Shown here piece by piece: positions 1 through 8,309 of a DNA stretch of 37,017 nucleotides. The notes below the pieces were generated by a model, which did no database searches, was not told the DNA's origin, and saw only the letters and a list, made by a program, of their open reading frames with translations. Made by a program: the position numbers and the translations under genes. The first letter of the stretch is position 1. Every line of letters starts with the position of its first letter. The DNA is taken from positions 1 to 37,017 of the forward strand of contig JADHWW010000008.1 in NCBI GenBank assembly GCA_016783285.1. The letters are read 5' to 3'. The DNA comes from Anaerolineae bacterium. GTDB taxonomy: Bacteria; Chloroflexota; Anaerolineae; B4-G1.

Positions 1-2422
1 AACCTGTATCCGCTCCAGTCCGAAGCGCAAGTTTCCTCCCTCCGGCAGCGCGTCCCGCGCGTTCAGCGCCAGGTTCATCATCGCCTGCTGCACCCGCGTC
101 GGATCGGCGTTGACCGTGTACTCGTCCGGCCCGTAGGCCAGGTCTATCTGGATGCTCTCCGGCATGGTGCGCTCCAGCAACTTGACCTGCTCTTTCAAGA
201 GCGGCGACAGGTCTAGTGGTTGCCGTTCGAGCACCGAACGCCGGCTGAAGTCCAGAATCTGGTGGATCAGGCTGGTCGCGTGCAGCGCCTGCTGATTGAT
301 TGTGACCAGCCGCTCGCGGTCCCGAGGGAGCAGGTCTTCCTTCCGCAACAACATGTGGGCATACAGGACGATCGTCGCCATGATGTTGTTGAAGTCGTGG
401 ACGATGCCGGCCGCCAGTTGGCCCACGGTGGCCAACCTCTCTTGTTGCTGGCTATAGCGTTGGATCTCGCGCTCCCGCGTCACGTCCCGGATGACCAGCA
501 CCCACCCTTCGGCAGGCTCAGGGTAGACTCCTTCGGCAGGCTCAGGGCAGGCTCCGCCGGGCGTGAGGCCGGTTTCCAATGGCCGGGCGATGATCTCGAG
601 TCTGCGGCTGTCCGTCGCTACTTCGTGCCACAGCCCCTTGGGGGGCGAGGTCAAGAGTTCTGCCAGCGGACGGTCGCCCAGGCGGGTGAGCGTGTCCCCC
701 ACGTGAGCACCGGCCAGAACGGACAGGTCTCTTTGTGCCACCGGGTTGGCCAGGACGACGCGCCCATCGGCATCCAGCAAGAGCATCCCTTCCGGCACCG
801 TGTCTACGATCTGCTGCACCTGTTGGGCCTGCTCCTGGATTTGCGCCAGCAACTGCGCCCGTTCCTCCTCTGCCCGCTTGCGCCCGGTGATGTCCACGCC
901 GATGCTCCACGAGGCCCAACCAGGAATCGGAAACCACTCAGATATGTTAGTCCACGACACTGTCCTGACATTTCCATCTTTGCTTGTGAGTTCCAATTCC
1001 CAATCGCGGAAGTCGTCACCGCATTCAGTCCATTCGGCCAGCGCGCGCTGGAGATAAGCCGTATCCGGGTACAACAGTTCCAGAGCCTTGGGATTGCCGA
1101 TGATCTCCTCGGCACTGTAGCCGGTCACCTGCTCACACTCCCGGTTCCAGACGATGATGTTCCCGTCTGCATCAAAGGCATCCAGCATAACCGGCATGTT
1201 CTGGACTACCAGGCGCAACCGCTCTTCGCTCTCCCGCAGCGCCTCTTCCGCCCGCTTGCGCTCGCTGATGGTCTCTCTCAGTTCCCTGGTCCGCCTGGTC
1301 ACCTCCCGCTCCAAAGAACGCGACCAGCGATGAGAGGTCATGAAAAGGGAAAGCCCACCTGTCATCAGCGCCAGGATTACATAAGGTCAACGTATACTGT
1401 TCGGACCGTTTGGTCATCTGAACAATTTCTTCCACCTCACTGACCGGAGCGCATACAGCCACGGACCAGACGTGGTCGTCAATATGCACGGGTGTGTAGG
1501 CGACCAGTTTTTCGATCTCCCCCCTCTGTCCCCGGTGCCAGCCAGAAACGTAACACCCTACCCCTTCCTCTCCCGCCATCATCCGCTGCTGGATCTGCTC
1601 AATCGCTTCGTAGGAGATGTCGGGGTTTCTCTCCGCCCGCACCTCGAATCCGCTCCGGCCGGCAAATCCCTCCTCGTGATGCACCAGAAAGATGCCCTCT
1701 TCGTTCAACAGCCAGGCGTAGCCGGTCTCGCCGGATACGATAGGGGAGATAAAGTCCTGAGCAATAACCTGCGGATCAAATGAGCCTACCAGTACTCCCT
1801 GAAATCTGCCCAATTCTGGTTCGTCCGGGTCAATGGGCCTGACAATAGTACCACTCTCATCCCCGATTTTTGCGGTCTCCGTTTTGTGTGTCAGATAGAC
1901 CGGAACGGCAATCCTGATCCGGGCATCACCCTGTTCGTTGATAATCAACCCAGAGACGCTGAAACGCCCGGTTTCCCTGGCCTCTTGAAAGTATGCCTCT
2001 TCGCTGTAGTCCCGGCCAATCAGTTCTCCGCGCCAGCCCTCGAATGGGTAGATGAAGCGCAGGAGACCATCACTGTCCAACAGCCGGACTGAGGCTCTCG
2101 GTGGAAAGCCCCAATATATGTGCTGCATACACGTCAAACTCTCAGGGGCCATCTGCTGAATGTTGGGCAGTTTCGCCAGCGACGACAGTGCGTCGCTCAA
2201 TTCCTTGTAGTAGACCTCGATGCCGGTGGCGGCCGAACGGGCCAATGTCAACTGCTGCTGGTTGAACTGCTCTGTAGCCATGTCCCTCGTCTCACGATAG
2301 GTCTGGCGACCGAGCAAGATCGCCCCCGCGACCGCGCTGAGTGTGATGGCGACGATGAAAGCCTGCTGCCATAGCAGGGGACGTTTCCCGTCCTTGGAAG
2401 AGTTTTTCAAAGGCATAGCCAA
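1..2422 (-). CDS. Membrane dCache-PAS-PAS sensor histidine kinase, frameshifted, 3' end outside window
   Basis: Sensor kinase predicted to detect a small ligand outside the membrane and autophosphorylate on histidine. The first frame (start 2422) has a membrane segment at about residues 18-38, then a dCache-like sensor domain to about residue 330. At about position 1380 the frame breaks. The next frame continues without a stop to position 1: second membrane segment (VILALMTGGLSLFM), charged linker, PAS with PAC-like end (GVDITGRKRAEE), second PAS, H-box with HDFNN, and an N-box (NLALNARDALPEGG). The rest of the ATPase domain lies beyond the window. The second PAS carries a tandem repeat encoding PEPAEG twice. 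No response regulator is adjacent. A one- or two-base error in the assembly or a genuine mutation could explain the break; both halves keep good family sequence, so decay, if any, is recent. Confidence 0.85.
506..556 (+). repeat. Tandem CCTTCGGCAGGCTCAGG repeat inside kinase PAS loop
   Basis: Two near-identical copies start at 506 and 530, each CCTTCGGCAGGCTCAGGG. Read in the kinase frame they encode PEPAEG twice between two PAS strands. Related copies occur at 9726-9749 and, inverted, at 29051-29074, also in frame inside genes. Confidence 0.85.
1374..1388 (-). other. Frameshift site in the histidine kinase
   Basis: Upstream codons read SEQYTLTL as the protein enters its second membrane helix. 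The hydrophobic helix then continues in another frame as VILALMTGG. Changing one inserted or two missing bases here restores one continuous kinase. No slippery heptamer or downstream stimulatory structure is evident, so a programmed shift is unlikely. Confidence 0.75.
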
Positions 2423-2447
2423 CCCCTATAGCACTCTGATTGTTGGT

Positions 2448-2475
2448 ATTATACTCTAGCGAAGCTTCGCCTCAA
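2448..2475 (-). promoter_or_regulatory. Candidate sigma-70 promoter for the histidine kinase
   Basis: On the minus strand a perfect TATAAT (+ strand 2448-2453) is preceded after 16 bp by TTGAGG (2470-2475). The kinase ATG lies about 25 bp downstream. Confidence 0.5.
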
Positions 2476-2555
2476 ACCGACAAGTCGGAGTCTTGTGGCG
2501 CAAAGCTTGTCTGATACAACAATCTGAAGTAAGCTGGCACTGAAAGGAGCCAGCG

Positions 2556-2630
2556 ATGACAGAAATTGACATCAACGAAATATTGAAAGACCACGTAACT
2601 CTGGACGTCGAGTGCATAGATCGCCTTTAG
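2556..2630 (+). pseudogene. 24-codon open frame, probable remnant of a larger gene's N-terminus
   Basis: An ATG with an excellent ribosome site (AAAGGAG at 2543-2549) opens a 24-residue frame ending in DVECIDRL before TAG. From memory this resembles the first residues of a widespread uncharacterised family in which ECIDRLYLNGYVP continues for several hundred residues; here only the start remains, wedged between the kinase and thiQ. I could not check the match. It could instead be a small peptide gene, as start, ribosome site and stop are intact. Confidence 0.4.
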
Positions 2631-2634
2631 TGGA

Positions 2635-3720
2635 TCAACCCATCTCTCCCACCACCGGGAGCAGCGCCAGTGCCTGTGGATCCAGGGAGAGAACAATGGG
2701 TTCGCCAGGCGCGGGCAGATTAGCGCTGGCTGGAACATTGAAGGCCAGTTCAACCCCGCTGGCGTGGCGCACGCCCAACCGGTAGTGCTCGCCACGGAAG
2801 GAACGTTCCGTGACGGTCCCATGCAGTACATTGGGACCAGCCCTGTCTAGCCGCGCTGCCTCCGGTCGAATCAACAACTTCGCTGCAGATCCCGCATCCC
2901 ACATCCCGCATCCCACATCCCAAACCTGTAAGACACCCAGCGCTGTCTCAACCTGTCCAGGCCCGACAACACAGGCATCCACCAGGTTTGTCAATCCCAA
3001 AAAGTGGGCAGACCAGGCGGAGGCTGGCCGCCGGTAGACCTCCTCCGGCGTCCCCACCTGCACCACCCGCCCGGCCCGCATCAGCACCACCCGGTCGGCG
3101 AGAGCGAACGCCTCCTCCTGGTCGTGGGTGACGGTGATGGCGGTCACGCCCGCCCGGCGCAGGATGCGGGGCAGTTCGTCCATCAGCCGCTCGCGCAGCG
3201 CCCGGTCCAGCGCGCCCAGCGGTTCGTCGAGCATCAGCAGGCGCGGCTGGGGGGCCAGACTGCGGGCCAGCGCCACCCGCTGCCGCTCCCCACCCGAGAG
3301 TTGGTTCACGTCGCGGTGCTCGAAGCCCGCCAGATCGACCAACTCCAGCGCCCCGGCCACCCGCGCCGCCACCAGTTCACGGCTCAGCCCCTGCATTCGT
3401 AGCCCGAAGGCGACGTTGCCCAAGACATCCTTATGGGGAAAGAGGGCAAATTCCTGGAACATCAGCCCAAAGCCACGCAGGTGAGGAGGCACATGGGTCA
3501 CATCCTCCCCGTCCACCAACATCCGGCCGCCATCGGGCGTCTCCAGGCCAGCGACGAGTCGCAGCAGCGTCGTCTTGCCGCAGCCGGAGGGGCCAAGGAG
3601 ACACACGATCTCACCCTTCTCGACGGTGAAACTGACGTCGGCCAGCATCCAGCCGTCGGGGTAGGATTTGCAAATCTCAGAAAACTCTAGCAAGGACTCA
3701 ATCTCCCCCTCATACTTCAC
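2635..3720 (-). CDS. thiQ: ABC transporter ATPase, thiamine-type importer
   Basis: Cytoplasmic ATPase energising the importer encoded just upstream; thiamine (or its phosphate) is the likely cargo because the operon begins with a TPP riboswitch and thiN. Walker A is GPSGCGKTT (residues 43-51), the Q-loop MFQEF, the ABC signature LSGGERQRVALA, Walker B LLMLDEP and the switch histidine THDQEEA. A C-terminal TOBE-like region follows, which fits the spermidine/iron/thiamine importer group. The first codon given is GTG at 3720, which lies within the GTGAAAC repeat and has no ribosome site. TTG at 3693 (MLEFSEICKSY) has GGGGGAG 8 nt upstream and is a credible alternative. A GGGATG repeat encodes VWDVGCGMWDAG in the TOBE linker. 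It is the last gene of the operon. Confidence 0.9.
   Translation of the reverse strand: MKYEGEIESLLEFSEICKSYPDGWMLADVSFTVEKGEIVCLLGPSGCGKTTLLRLVAGLETPDGGRMLVDGEDVTHVPPHLRGFGLMFQEFALFPHKDVLGNVAFGLRMQGLSRELVAARVAGALELVDLAGFEHRDVNQLSGGERQRVALARSLAPQPRLLMLDEPLGALDRALRERLMDELPRILRRAGVTAITVTHDQEEAFALADRVVLMRAGRVVQVGTPEEVYRRPASAWSAHFLGLTNLVDACVVGPGQVETALGVLQVWDVGCGMWDAGSAAKLLIRPEAARLDRAGPNVLHGTVTERSFRGEHYRLGVRHASGVELAFNVPASANLPAPGEPIVLSLDPQALALLPVVGEMG
2889..2921 (-). repeat. GGGATG(T/C) tandem repeat inside thiQ
   Basis: On the minus strand GGGATGTGGGATGC is repeated about 2.5 times without breaking the reading frame, adding roughly ten residues rich in W, D and G to the TOBE linker of the ATPase. 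Confidence 0.8.
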
Positions 3721-3737
3721 GCTTCACGTTTCACGCA
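3714..3737 (-). repeat. GTGAAAC-type heptad repeat at the thiP/thiQ junction
   Basis: Minus-strand GTGAAAC, GTGAAGC, GTGAAGT lie in tandem between the thiP stop (3745) and the thiQ reading frame. The last unit supplies a possible GTG start for thiQ. Same family as 21392-21460, 30324-30366 and 35563-35580. Confidence 0.75.
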
Positions 3738-3744
3738 CCACATC

Positions 3745-5490
3745 TCAGAACTCCCCCACCTCCCCCACGCGGAACCGCTCAATCGCCAGGAACCCCAGCG
3801 TGCAGACGAGCATCAGCAGCGTGGACATCGCCAGCGCCTGGCCGTAGTTGACCGCGCCGGGACGGCCCAGGAAACGATAGATGGCTATGGGCATCGTGGG
3901 GCGCTCCGGCCGGGCGATCAGGCTCGTGGCCCCAAACTCGCCCATCGAGACAGTGAAGGCAAACACGGCCCCCACCAACACTGCCCGCGCCACGATGGGC
4001 AGGTCCACCTCGCGCCACACGCGCCAGGGCGACCCCCCCAGCAGTGCCGCTGCCTCGCGCAGGTTAGGATGGATGGAGCGCAGCGCCGGCAGCACACTGC
4101 GCACGACGAAAGGCAGCGCGACGAGTGTGTGGGCCAGCACGACCAACAACGGAGAGGTGCGCAGGTTGAGCGGTGGCTCGTCCAGCGCGACGATGTACCC
4201 CAGCCCCAGCGTGACCGCTGAGGTCCCCAACGGCAGCATGAAAATCGGGTCGAGCAACCGTCGCAGCCGTAACCCCCGGGGACGGGGGCTACGAGCAGAG
4301 CCTCGGCTGTCCAGCACCGACGCCGCCATCAGACCCAGCGTCACCGAGAGCCCCACCGTCGCCAGCGCGAATCCCACCGAGTTGCGCACCGCCGCCACCG
4401 GCGGCACGTAAAACGCCGAACCGCGTGGATTATAGAACAACTGGCGGTAGAAGGCCAGTGATACACCACCCGTGGCAGAAAGCGTCAGCGAACGCTCGAC
4501 CAGCGCGGCCAACGGCGTCACCAACAGCGCCAGCATCAGCCCTACGTTGACCCCGACGGCCAGCCACTCGCGCCAGTGACGGGGCCGGCGCTGCGTCACC
4601 CGGCGCGGCCGCAACTCCAGCGGCAGCGCCAACCGTGCCTGGAGCCGCGTGTATACCGCCATCAGTGCGAAAGTGAAGAGAATCTGGACGACAGAGAGCG
4701 CCGCCGCCAGCGGCAGATTGAGATACTGGATCGTCTGGCGGTAGATCTCCACCTCCAGCGTCGCGAAGCGCGGCCCACCCAGCACCAGGATGACGCCGAA
4801 ACTGGTGAAACAGAAGATGAAAACCAGGAGCGCCGCCGCGCCGATGGCCGGGCTCAGCAAGGGCAGCGTCACCTCGCGGAAGGCCCGCCACCGATCCGCC
4901 CCCAGCATGCGGGCGGCCTCCTCCAGCCGGGGGTCGAGATTGGCCCAGTAGGTCCCCACGATACGCAGCACCAGCGTGTAGTTGTAGAACACGTGCGCCA
5001 GCAGGATGAGCGCCAGCGTGTGCTGGAGGTCGAGCACCGGCCGGTCGAGCCCCAGGAGGTCCATCAAGGCCAGGTTGAGCAGGCCGCGAGGTCCCAGGAA
5101 CGCGGTGAAGGCCAGCGCGACGACGATGGTAGGCAGCACGAACGGCACAGTCGTCAGCGCCCGGACGAGCGATTTGCCGGGGAAATCGTACCTGGCAAAC
5201 ACGTAGGCCCCGGGCAGCGCCAGCCCTACCGTCAGCAGCGTGGAGAACGCTGCCTGCCAGGTCGTGAACCAAAGCGTCTGCAGGTAGTAGGGCGTGCCGA
5301 TCAGTCTTTCCAGCGCCGCCAGACTGAAGCGGCCTTCGGGCGCGAAGGAGAGGGTCAGGATGGAGGCGATGGGGTAGAAGTAGAAAAGGAGCAGGAAGGC
5401 GAGGGGGATAGAGTAGATGAGTAGACGAGGAATGAGTGGATGAGGACAGAGAATCCTCTTTCCTGCGCCCTCATCCACCCACCTACTCAT
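3745..5490 (-). CDS. thiP: ABC transporter permease, two fused permease domains, thiamine-type
   Basis: Integral membrane channel of the importer. The 581 residues contain two permease halves in one chain, as in ThiP and FbpB. Each half has about six membrane helices and its own ATPase-contact EAA loop: LEEAARMLGADRWRAF near residue 190 and LREAAALLGGSPWRVW near residue 480. The protein sits between the binding protein and the ATPase with 14 and 24 bp gaps, an ordinary binding-protein-dependent cassette. The C-terminus (VGEVGEF) is encoded by a GTGGGGGAG low-complexity run. Cargo is inferred from operon context; iron(III) or polyamine importers have the same architecture. Confidence 0.9.
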   Translation of the reverse strand: MSRWVDEGAGKRILCPHPLIPRLLIYSIPLAFLLLFYFYPIASILTLSFAPEGRFSLAALERLIGTPYYLQTLWFTTWQAAFSTLLTVGLALPGAYVFARYDFPGKSLVRALTTVPFVLPTIVVALAFTAFLGPRGLLNLALMDLLGLDRPVLDLQHTLALILLAHVFYNYTLVLRIVGTYWANLDPRLEEAARMLGADRWRAFREVTLPLLSPAIGAAALLVFIFCFTSFGVILVLGGPRFATLEVEIYRQTIQYLNLPLAAALSVVQILFTFALMAVYTRLQARLALPLELRPRRVTQRRPRHWREWLAVGVNVGLMLALLVTPLAALVERSLTLSATGGVSLAFYRQLFYNPRGSAFYVPPVAAVRNSVGFALATVGLSVTLGLMAASVLDSRGSARSPRPRGLRLRRLLDPIFMLPLGTSAVTLGLGYIVALDEPPLNLRTSPLLVVLAHTLVALPFVVRSVLPALRSIHPNLREAAALLGGSPWRVWREVDLPIVARAVLVGAVFAFTVSMGEFGATSLIARPERPTMPIAIYRFLGRPGAVNYGQALAMSTLLMLVCTLGFLAIERFRVGEVGEF

Positions 5491-5504
5491 TTCCTCATTC
5501 CTTC

Positions 5505-6608
5505 CTATCGCAACACAACCTCAGTCCACGCCTCGATCCACGCCTCACGGTTGGCCTCTATGGCCGCGTAGTCCACCTCGGCCGGATGTTCGGGGATGAG
5601 GGCGAATTTGGCAAAGACCTCAGGCAGGGCCGCGTTCTGGTTGGCGGGGAACATGAACATGTGCAACGGGATGTCCTCCTGGAAGGTCGTGCCGAGCATG
5701 AAGTCCACCCACGCCTCGGCCAGGTCGCGGTTCTGCGCACCTTTGGGGACGAGGATGCCGACGAACTCGATTTGCCGGAAGCAACTGGACTCGCTAACGA
5801 CCGCCGCCGTCGGGGCTTCCTCGAAGGGCTCCTCGGCGAAGTATACCTCCACCGGCGGGCTGCTGGCGTAACTGACGACGATGGGGCGGTCGCCCTCACC
5901 GCCGGAGCCGTAGGTGAACTGCCCCCAGTAGGCGTCCTCCCACCCCTCGACCACCAACACGTCGTTGTCCCGCAGGCCGGCCCAGTAGTCCAGATAGGTG
6001 TAGTCGCCCGTCTCACCGAAGTGACCTATCGTCGCCAGCATGAAGGCCAGCCCTGGTGACGACGTGGCGGGGTTCTCCACCACCGTCAGGCTCCGGTACT
6101 CGGGTTGCACCAGGTCCTCCAGGTTGGCGGGCGGCGTCAGGTCGTGCCCGGCGAACCAACTCTTGTCGTAGTTGAGGCAGACATCGCCATAGTCCACCGG
6201 CAGTGCTCGATGCTGGGAATCGAGTTCCAGGTAATCGGGGATCTCGGCCAGGAGCGGCGAATCATAAGGATCAAGGATGCCAGCCTCCAGCGCCCGGCTG
6301 AGCAGGGTGTTGTCCACGCCGTAGAGGACATCGGCCAGAGGATTATCGCGGCTGAGGATGGCCTGGTTGAGGACCACGCCCGCGTCACCGGCCTGGAGGA
6401 TCTCGATCTCGGCGTTGTACTGTGCCTCGAAGGCGGCGAGGGTCTCTTCGCTGATGTCAAAACTGTCATGGGTCATCACCCGCACCTTGCGGGGCTGAAC
6501 CAGTGTGGTCGGCACCGGCACCGGGACCTCAGTCGGGACTGCCGGTCCGGGCCAGCAGGCCGTCAGCACCAACATCCCAATCAGAGCAAACACCATCTTA
6601 CGTTTCAT
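5505..6608 (-). CDS. thiB: Thiamine-type ABC substrate-binding lipoprotein
   Basis: Extracytoplasmic solute receptor feeding ThiP. A lipoprotein signal (MVFALIGMLVLTAC) predicts lipid attachment at Cys18, followed by a proline/threonine-rich tether. The start of the mature domain (VRVMTHDSFDISEETLAAFE) and the YGVDNTLLSRAL segment match the pattern I know from ThiB/TbpA thiamine-binding proteins; length (367) is also normal. The ATG has GGAGGTGAAAG just upstream. It follows thiN, separated only by a palindromic element, so the TPP riboswitch 0.8 kb upstream probably controls it. Ligand could be thiamine, TMP or TPP. Confidence 0.88.
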   Translation of the reverse strand: MKRKMVFALIGMLVLTACWPGPAVPTEVPVPVPTTLVQPRKVRVMTHDSFDISEETLAAFEAQYNAEIEILQAGDAGVVLNQAILSRDNPLADVLYGVDNTLLSRALEAGILDPYDSPLLAEIPDYLELDSQHRALPVDYGDVCLNYDKSWFAGHDLTPPANLEDLVQPEYRSLTVVENPATSSPGLAFMLATIGHFGETGDYTYLDYWAGLRDNDVLVVEGWEDAYWGQFTYGSGGEGDRPIVVSYASSPPVEVYFAEEPFEEAPTAAVVSESSCFRQIEFVGILVPKGAQNRDLAEAWVDFMLGTTFQEDIPLHMFMFPANQNAALPEVFAKFALIPEHPAEVDYAAIEANREAWIEAWTEVVLR

Positions 6609-6637
6609 CTTTCACCTCCCACTTGCTTTGTTCCTGT

Positions 6638-6671
6638 AGAAACCAGGTTTTTCAGAAAAAACCTGGTTTCT
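6638..6671. repeat. Palindromic element (15-bp arms) at thiN-thiB junction
   Basis: AGAAACCAGGTTTTT (6638-6652) and its exact complement (6657-6671) are separated by 4 nt. It encodes the last residues (SQKPGFF) and the stop codon of thiN. A close relative with 16-bp arms lies at 12689-12724. On RNA it would form a strong hairpin, perhaps an attenuator or an mRNA 3'-end protector; there is no T-tract after the stem. Confidence 0.85.
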
Positions 6672-7320
6672 GGCTACGCGCGTGCGTCACCACACACAAG
6701 AGCAGCCCGCGCCGTACGTGCACGCGGGCCCGCTCCGCCGTCAGCACGTTGCTCACCCCTCGCGCTGGCCCGAAGCGCAGGTTGTCTTCGTGCAGCGGCC
6801 ACTCCAACCCCTCGGCCATCACGCCCACCGCATCTCCCCCCAGCGGGATGAGCGAAACGGTATCGCCAGGCTGGCCCTCAATAAGCGATCCAGCGCGCCC
6901 TTCGTGGATGAGGAAGGCCGTCTGCGGCCCCTCCACGATGCGCACGTCGAGTCCGTTCAACTCAGGCAACGACAACAATAGCACGTTGGCGATGGTCTGA
7001 TCTAGCCGTCCCCCCAGGGCCGCCAGGATGACGATCTCGGTCGCGCCCTCACGCACGGCGTGAAGGAGCGCCAGTTCCAGGTCGGTTTCGTCTTTGCGAG
7101 GTAGGTAACGGATGACCTGTGCGCTGGCCACCTCCAGGCGTGCTTGGTCAGCAGAGGGCAGCGAATCGAGGTCGCCGATGACGACGTGGGGGACCACGTC
7201 AGCCGCCAAAGCGTGACGGGTCCCTCCATCGGCGGCGATGATGAGGTCGTCGGGGCGCAACAGGCCCCGTGCACCCTGCGGATCGAGGAACTCCCCGTTG
7301 GCGAAGATGATGGCGCGCAT
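6652..7320 (-). CDS. thiN: Thiamine pyrophosphokinase
   Basis: Transfers pyrophosphate from ATP to thiamine, giving TPP, in the cytoplasm. Family motifs are all present: AADGGTRHAL (29-38), GDLDSLP (49-55), KDETDLELAL (76-85) and GGRLDQTIANV (103-113). Length 222 is typical. It is the first gene after the TPP riboswitch and its terminator, and the thiBPQ importer follows, so imported thiamine is converted to cofactor by the same operon. The last seven codons and the TGA come from the palindromic repeat at 6638-6671, so the native C-terminus was probably replaced when the repeat inserted; the conserved core is unaffected. Confidence 0.95.
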   Translation of the reverse strand: MRAIIFANGEFLDPQGARGLLRPDDLIIAADGGTRHALAADVVPHVVIGDLDSLPSADQARLEVASAQVIRYLPRKDETDLELALLHAVREGATEIVILAALGGRLDQTIANVLLLSLPELNGLDVRIVEGPQTAFLIHEGRAGSLIEGQPGDTVSLIPLGGDAVGVMAEGLEWPLHEDNLRFGPARGVSNVLTAERARVHVRRGLLLCVVTHARSQKPGFF

Positions 7321-7357
7321 ATCACCAGAACACGGATTTCAGGACATCAACGGATAC

Positions 7358-7388
7358 AAAAAAAGCCGCCCCAGCCAGAGGGGCGGCT
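7358..7388 (-). terminator. Intrinsic terminator, expression platform of the TPP riboswitch
   Basis: On the minus strand AGCCGCCCC pairs with GGGGCGGCT around a 7-nt loop, followed directly by seven T. It lies between the riboswitch aptamer and the thiN start (7320), so TPP binding is expected to stop transcription here. Confidence 0.9.
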
Positions 7389-7392
7389 CCAT

Positions 7393-7500
7393 ATGCCCAG
7401 TGGTCTCCCTCCGCTGGCATTACCCAGATCAGGTTCCAAGGGTCGATGCCGGTGGTCCGCGACCGGGCACCCTCTCAGCCTGGCTCCCCAGGCTCCCCTG
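7393..7500 (-). promoter_or_regulatory. TPP riboswitch (THI element)
   Basis: The minus strand has the conserved THI-box parts in order: CTGAGAGGGTGCC, a short variable stem, ACCTGATCTGGGTAATGCC and AGCGGAGGGA. These form the pyrimidine- and pyrophosphate-binding arms of the TPP aptamer. A GC-rich terminator follows within 10 nt and thiN begins about 70 nt downstream. High TPP should switch off thiN and the importer. Confidence 0.96.
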
Positions 7501-7539
7501 AAGGTATGGTTTCAGTGAACGTCCTAAAAGTACGCTTGA

Positions 7540-7568
7540 ATTATACTACGTCTTGACCGATTTGGCAA
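7540..7568 (-). promoter_or_regulatory. Sigma-70 promoter of the riboswitch operon
   Basis: Minus strand TTGCCA (7563-7568), 17-bp spacer, TATAAT (7540-7545). Transcription would start near 7533, about 30 nt before the aptamer. It lies just after the lipB stop codon, so the thiamine operon can be expressed separately from the dehydrogenase genes. Confidence 0.85.
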
Positions 7569-7606
7569 AGTCCATACCACGCGCCGGAATCACCGCCTTC
7601 TCCCTC

Positions 7607-8299
7607 TCAGTAGCAGGAGAAAGGCTGGCCTTCATCCCAGCGAGGTGGTTCACCCGGCGCGAATTCGAGGGAGCGCCGGTAAGTGCGGGCAAAGTGGTGG
7701 GCAAATCGTTGCGCCACCTCGTCAAAGTCCGGGGCGCGACCGAGCACCTGTTGTATGGACACAGCACCTCTGCCAGCGATACCACAAGGGACCAACAACT
7801 CGAAGTGCTCCATGTTCGGCGCAACGTTGAGGGCCAGGCCATGACGGGTGATCTCGCCGTGGATTGCCAGCCCGACGGCGGCGATTTTCCGGCCGGCGAC
7901 CCAGACGCCTGGATGCTCTTCGATGCGTCCGGCACCAATGCCGTATTCGGCCAGCAGATCAATGACAACTTGCTCCAGATTATGCAGGTACTCGTAAAGG
8001 TGCTCGTGCTCAACCCGCACAATCGGGTAAGCGACGAGTTGACCAGGACCATGATAGGTCGCCTTGCCGCCCCGGTCGGTCTCACACACAACAATGCCAG
8101 CCCGTTCTAGCAGCGCCGGAGAGGCCAGGATATCTTCCCAACCACCGCCGCGTCCGATGGTGATGACCGGAGTGTGTTGCAACAAAACGAGGCTCTCGCC
8201 CAGCCGGCCTTGCTGGAGTCCCGTCGCCAGCCGCTCCTGCCAATCCAGGCCACTATCGTAGTCGAGAAGGCCAGGCTGCCAGACGGTGATGGGTCTCAC
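7607..8299 (-). CDS. lipB: Lipoyl(octanoyl) transferase
   Basis: Moves octanoyl from acyl carrier protein to the lipoyl lysine of E2-type proteins, the first step of endogenous lipoate assembly. Signature RGGKATYHGPGQLVAYP spans residues 77-92, with the catalytic Lys138 in GRKIAAVG and the acyl-accepting Cys172 in VPCGI. At 230 residues it is full length. It starts 10 bp after the E3 gene and so is probably cotranscribed with E2, its likely substrate. No lipA lies in the window; the sulfur-inserting enzyme must be elsewhere. Confidence 0.95.
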   Translation of the reverse strand: MRPITVWQPGLLDYDSGLDWQERLATGLQQGRLGESLVLLQHTPVITIGRGGGWEDILASPALLERAGIVVCETDRGGKATYHGPGQLVAYPIVRVEHEHLYEYLHNLEQVVIDLLAEYGIGAGRIEEHPGVWVAGRKIAAVGLAIHGEITRHGLALNVAPNMEHFELLVPCGIAGRGAVSIQQVLGRAPDFDEVAQRFAHHFARTYRRSLEFAPGEPPRWDEGQPFSCY

Positions 8300-8309
8300 A
8301 AAGCCTCTC

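Noticed and set aside
220..1443. Long plus-strand open frame of 407 codons
   Set aside because: Antisense to the histidine kinase; its translation has no domain pattern and the opposite strand has clear PAS and H-box motifs.
4430..5272. Other-frame open reading frame inside thiP
   Set aside because: Overlaps the permease; lacks hydrophobic segments or any recognisable family.
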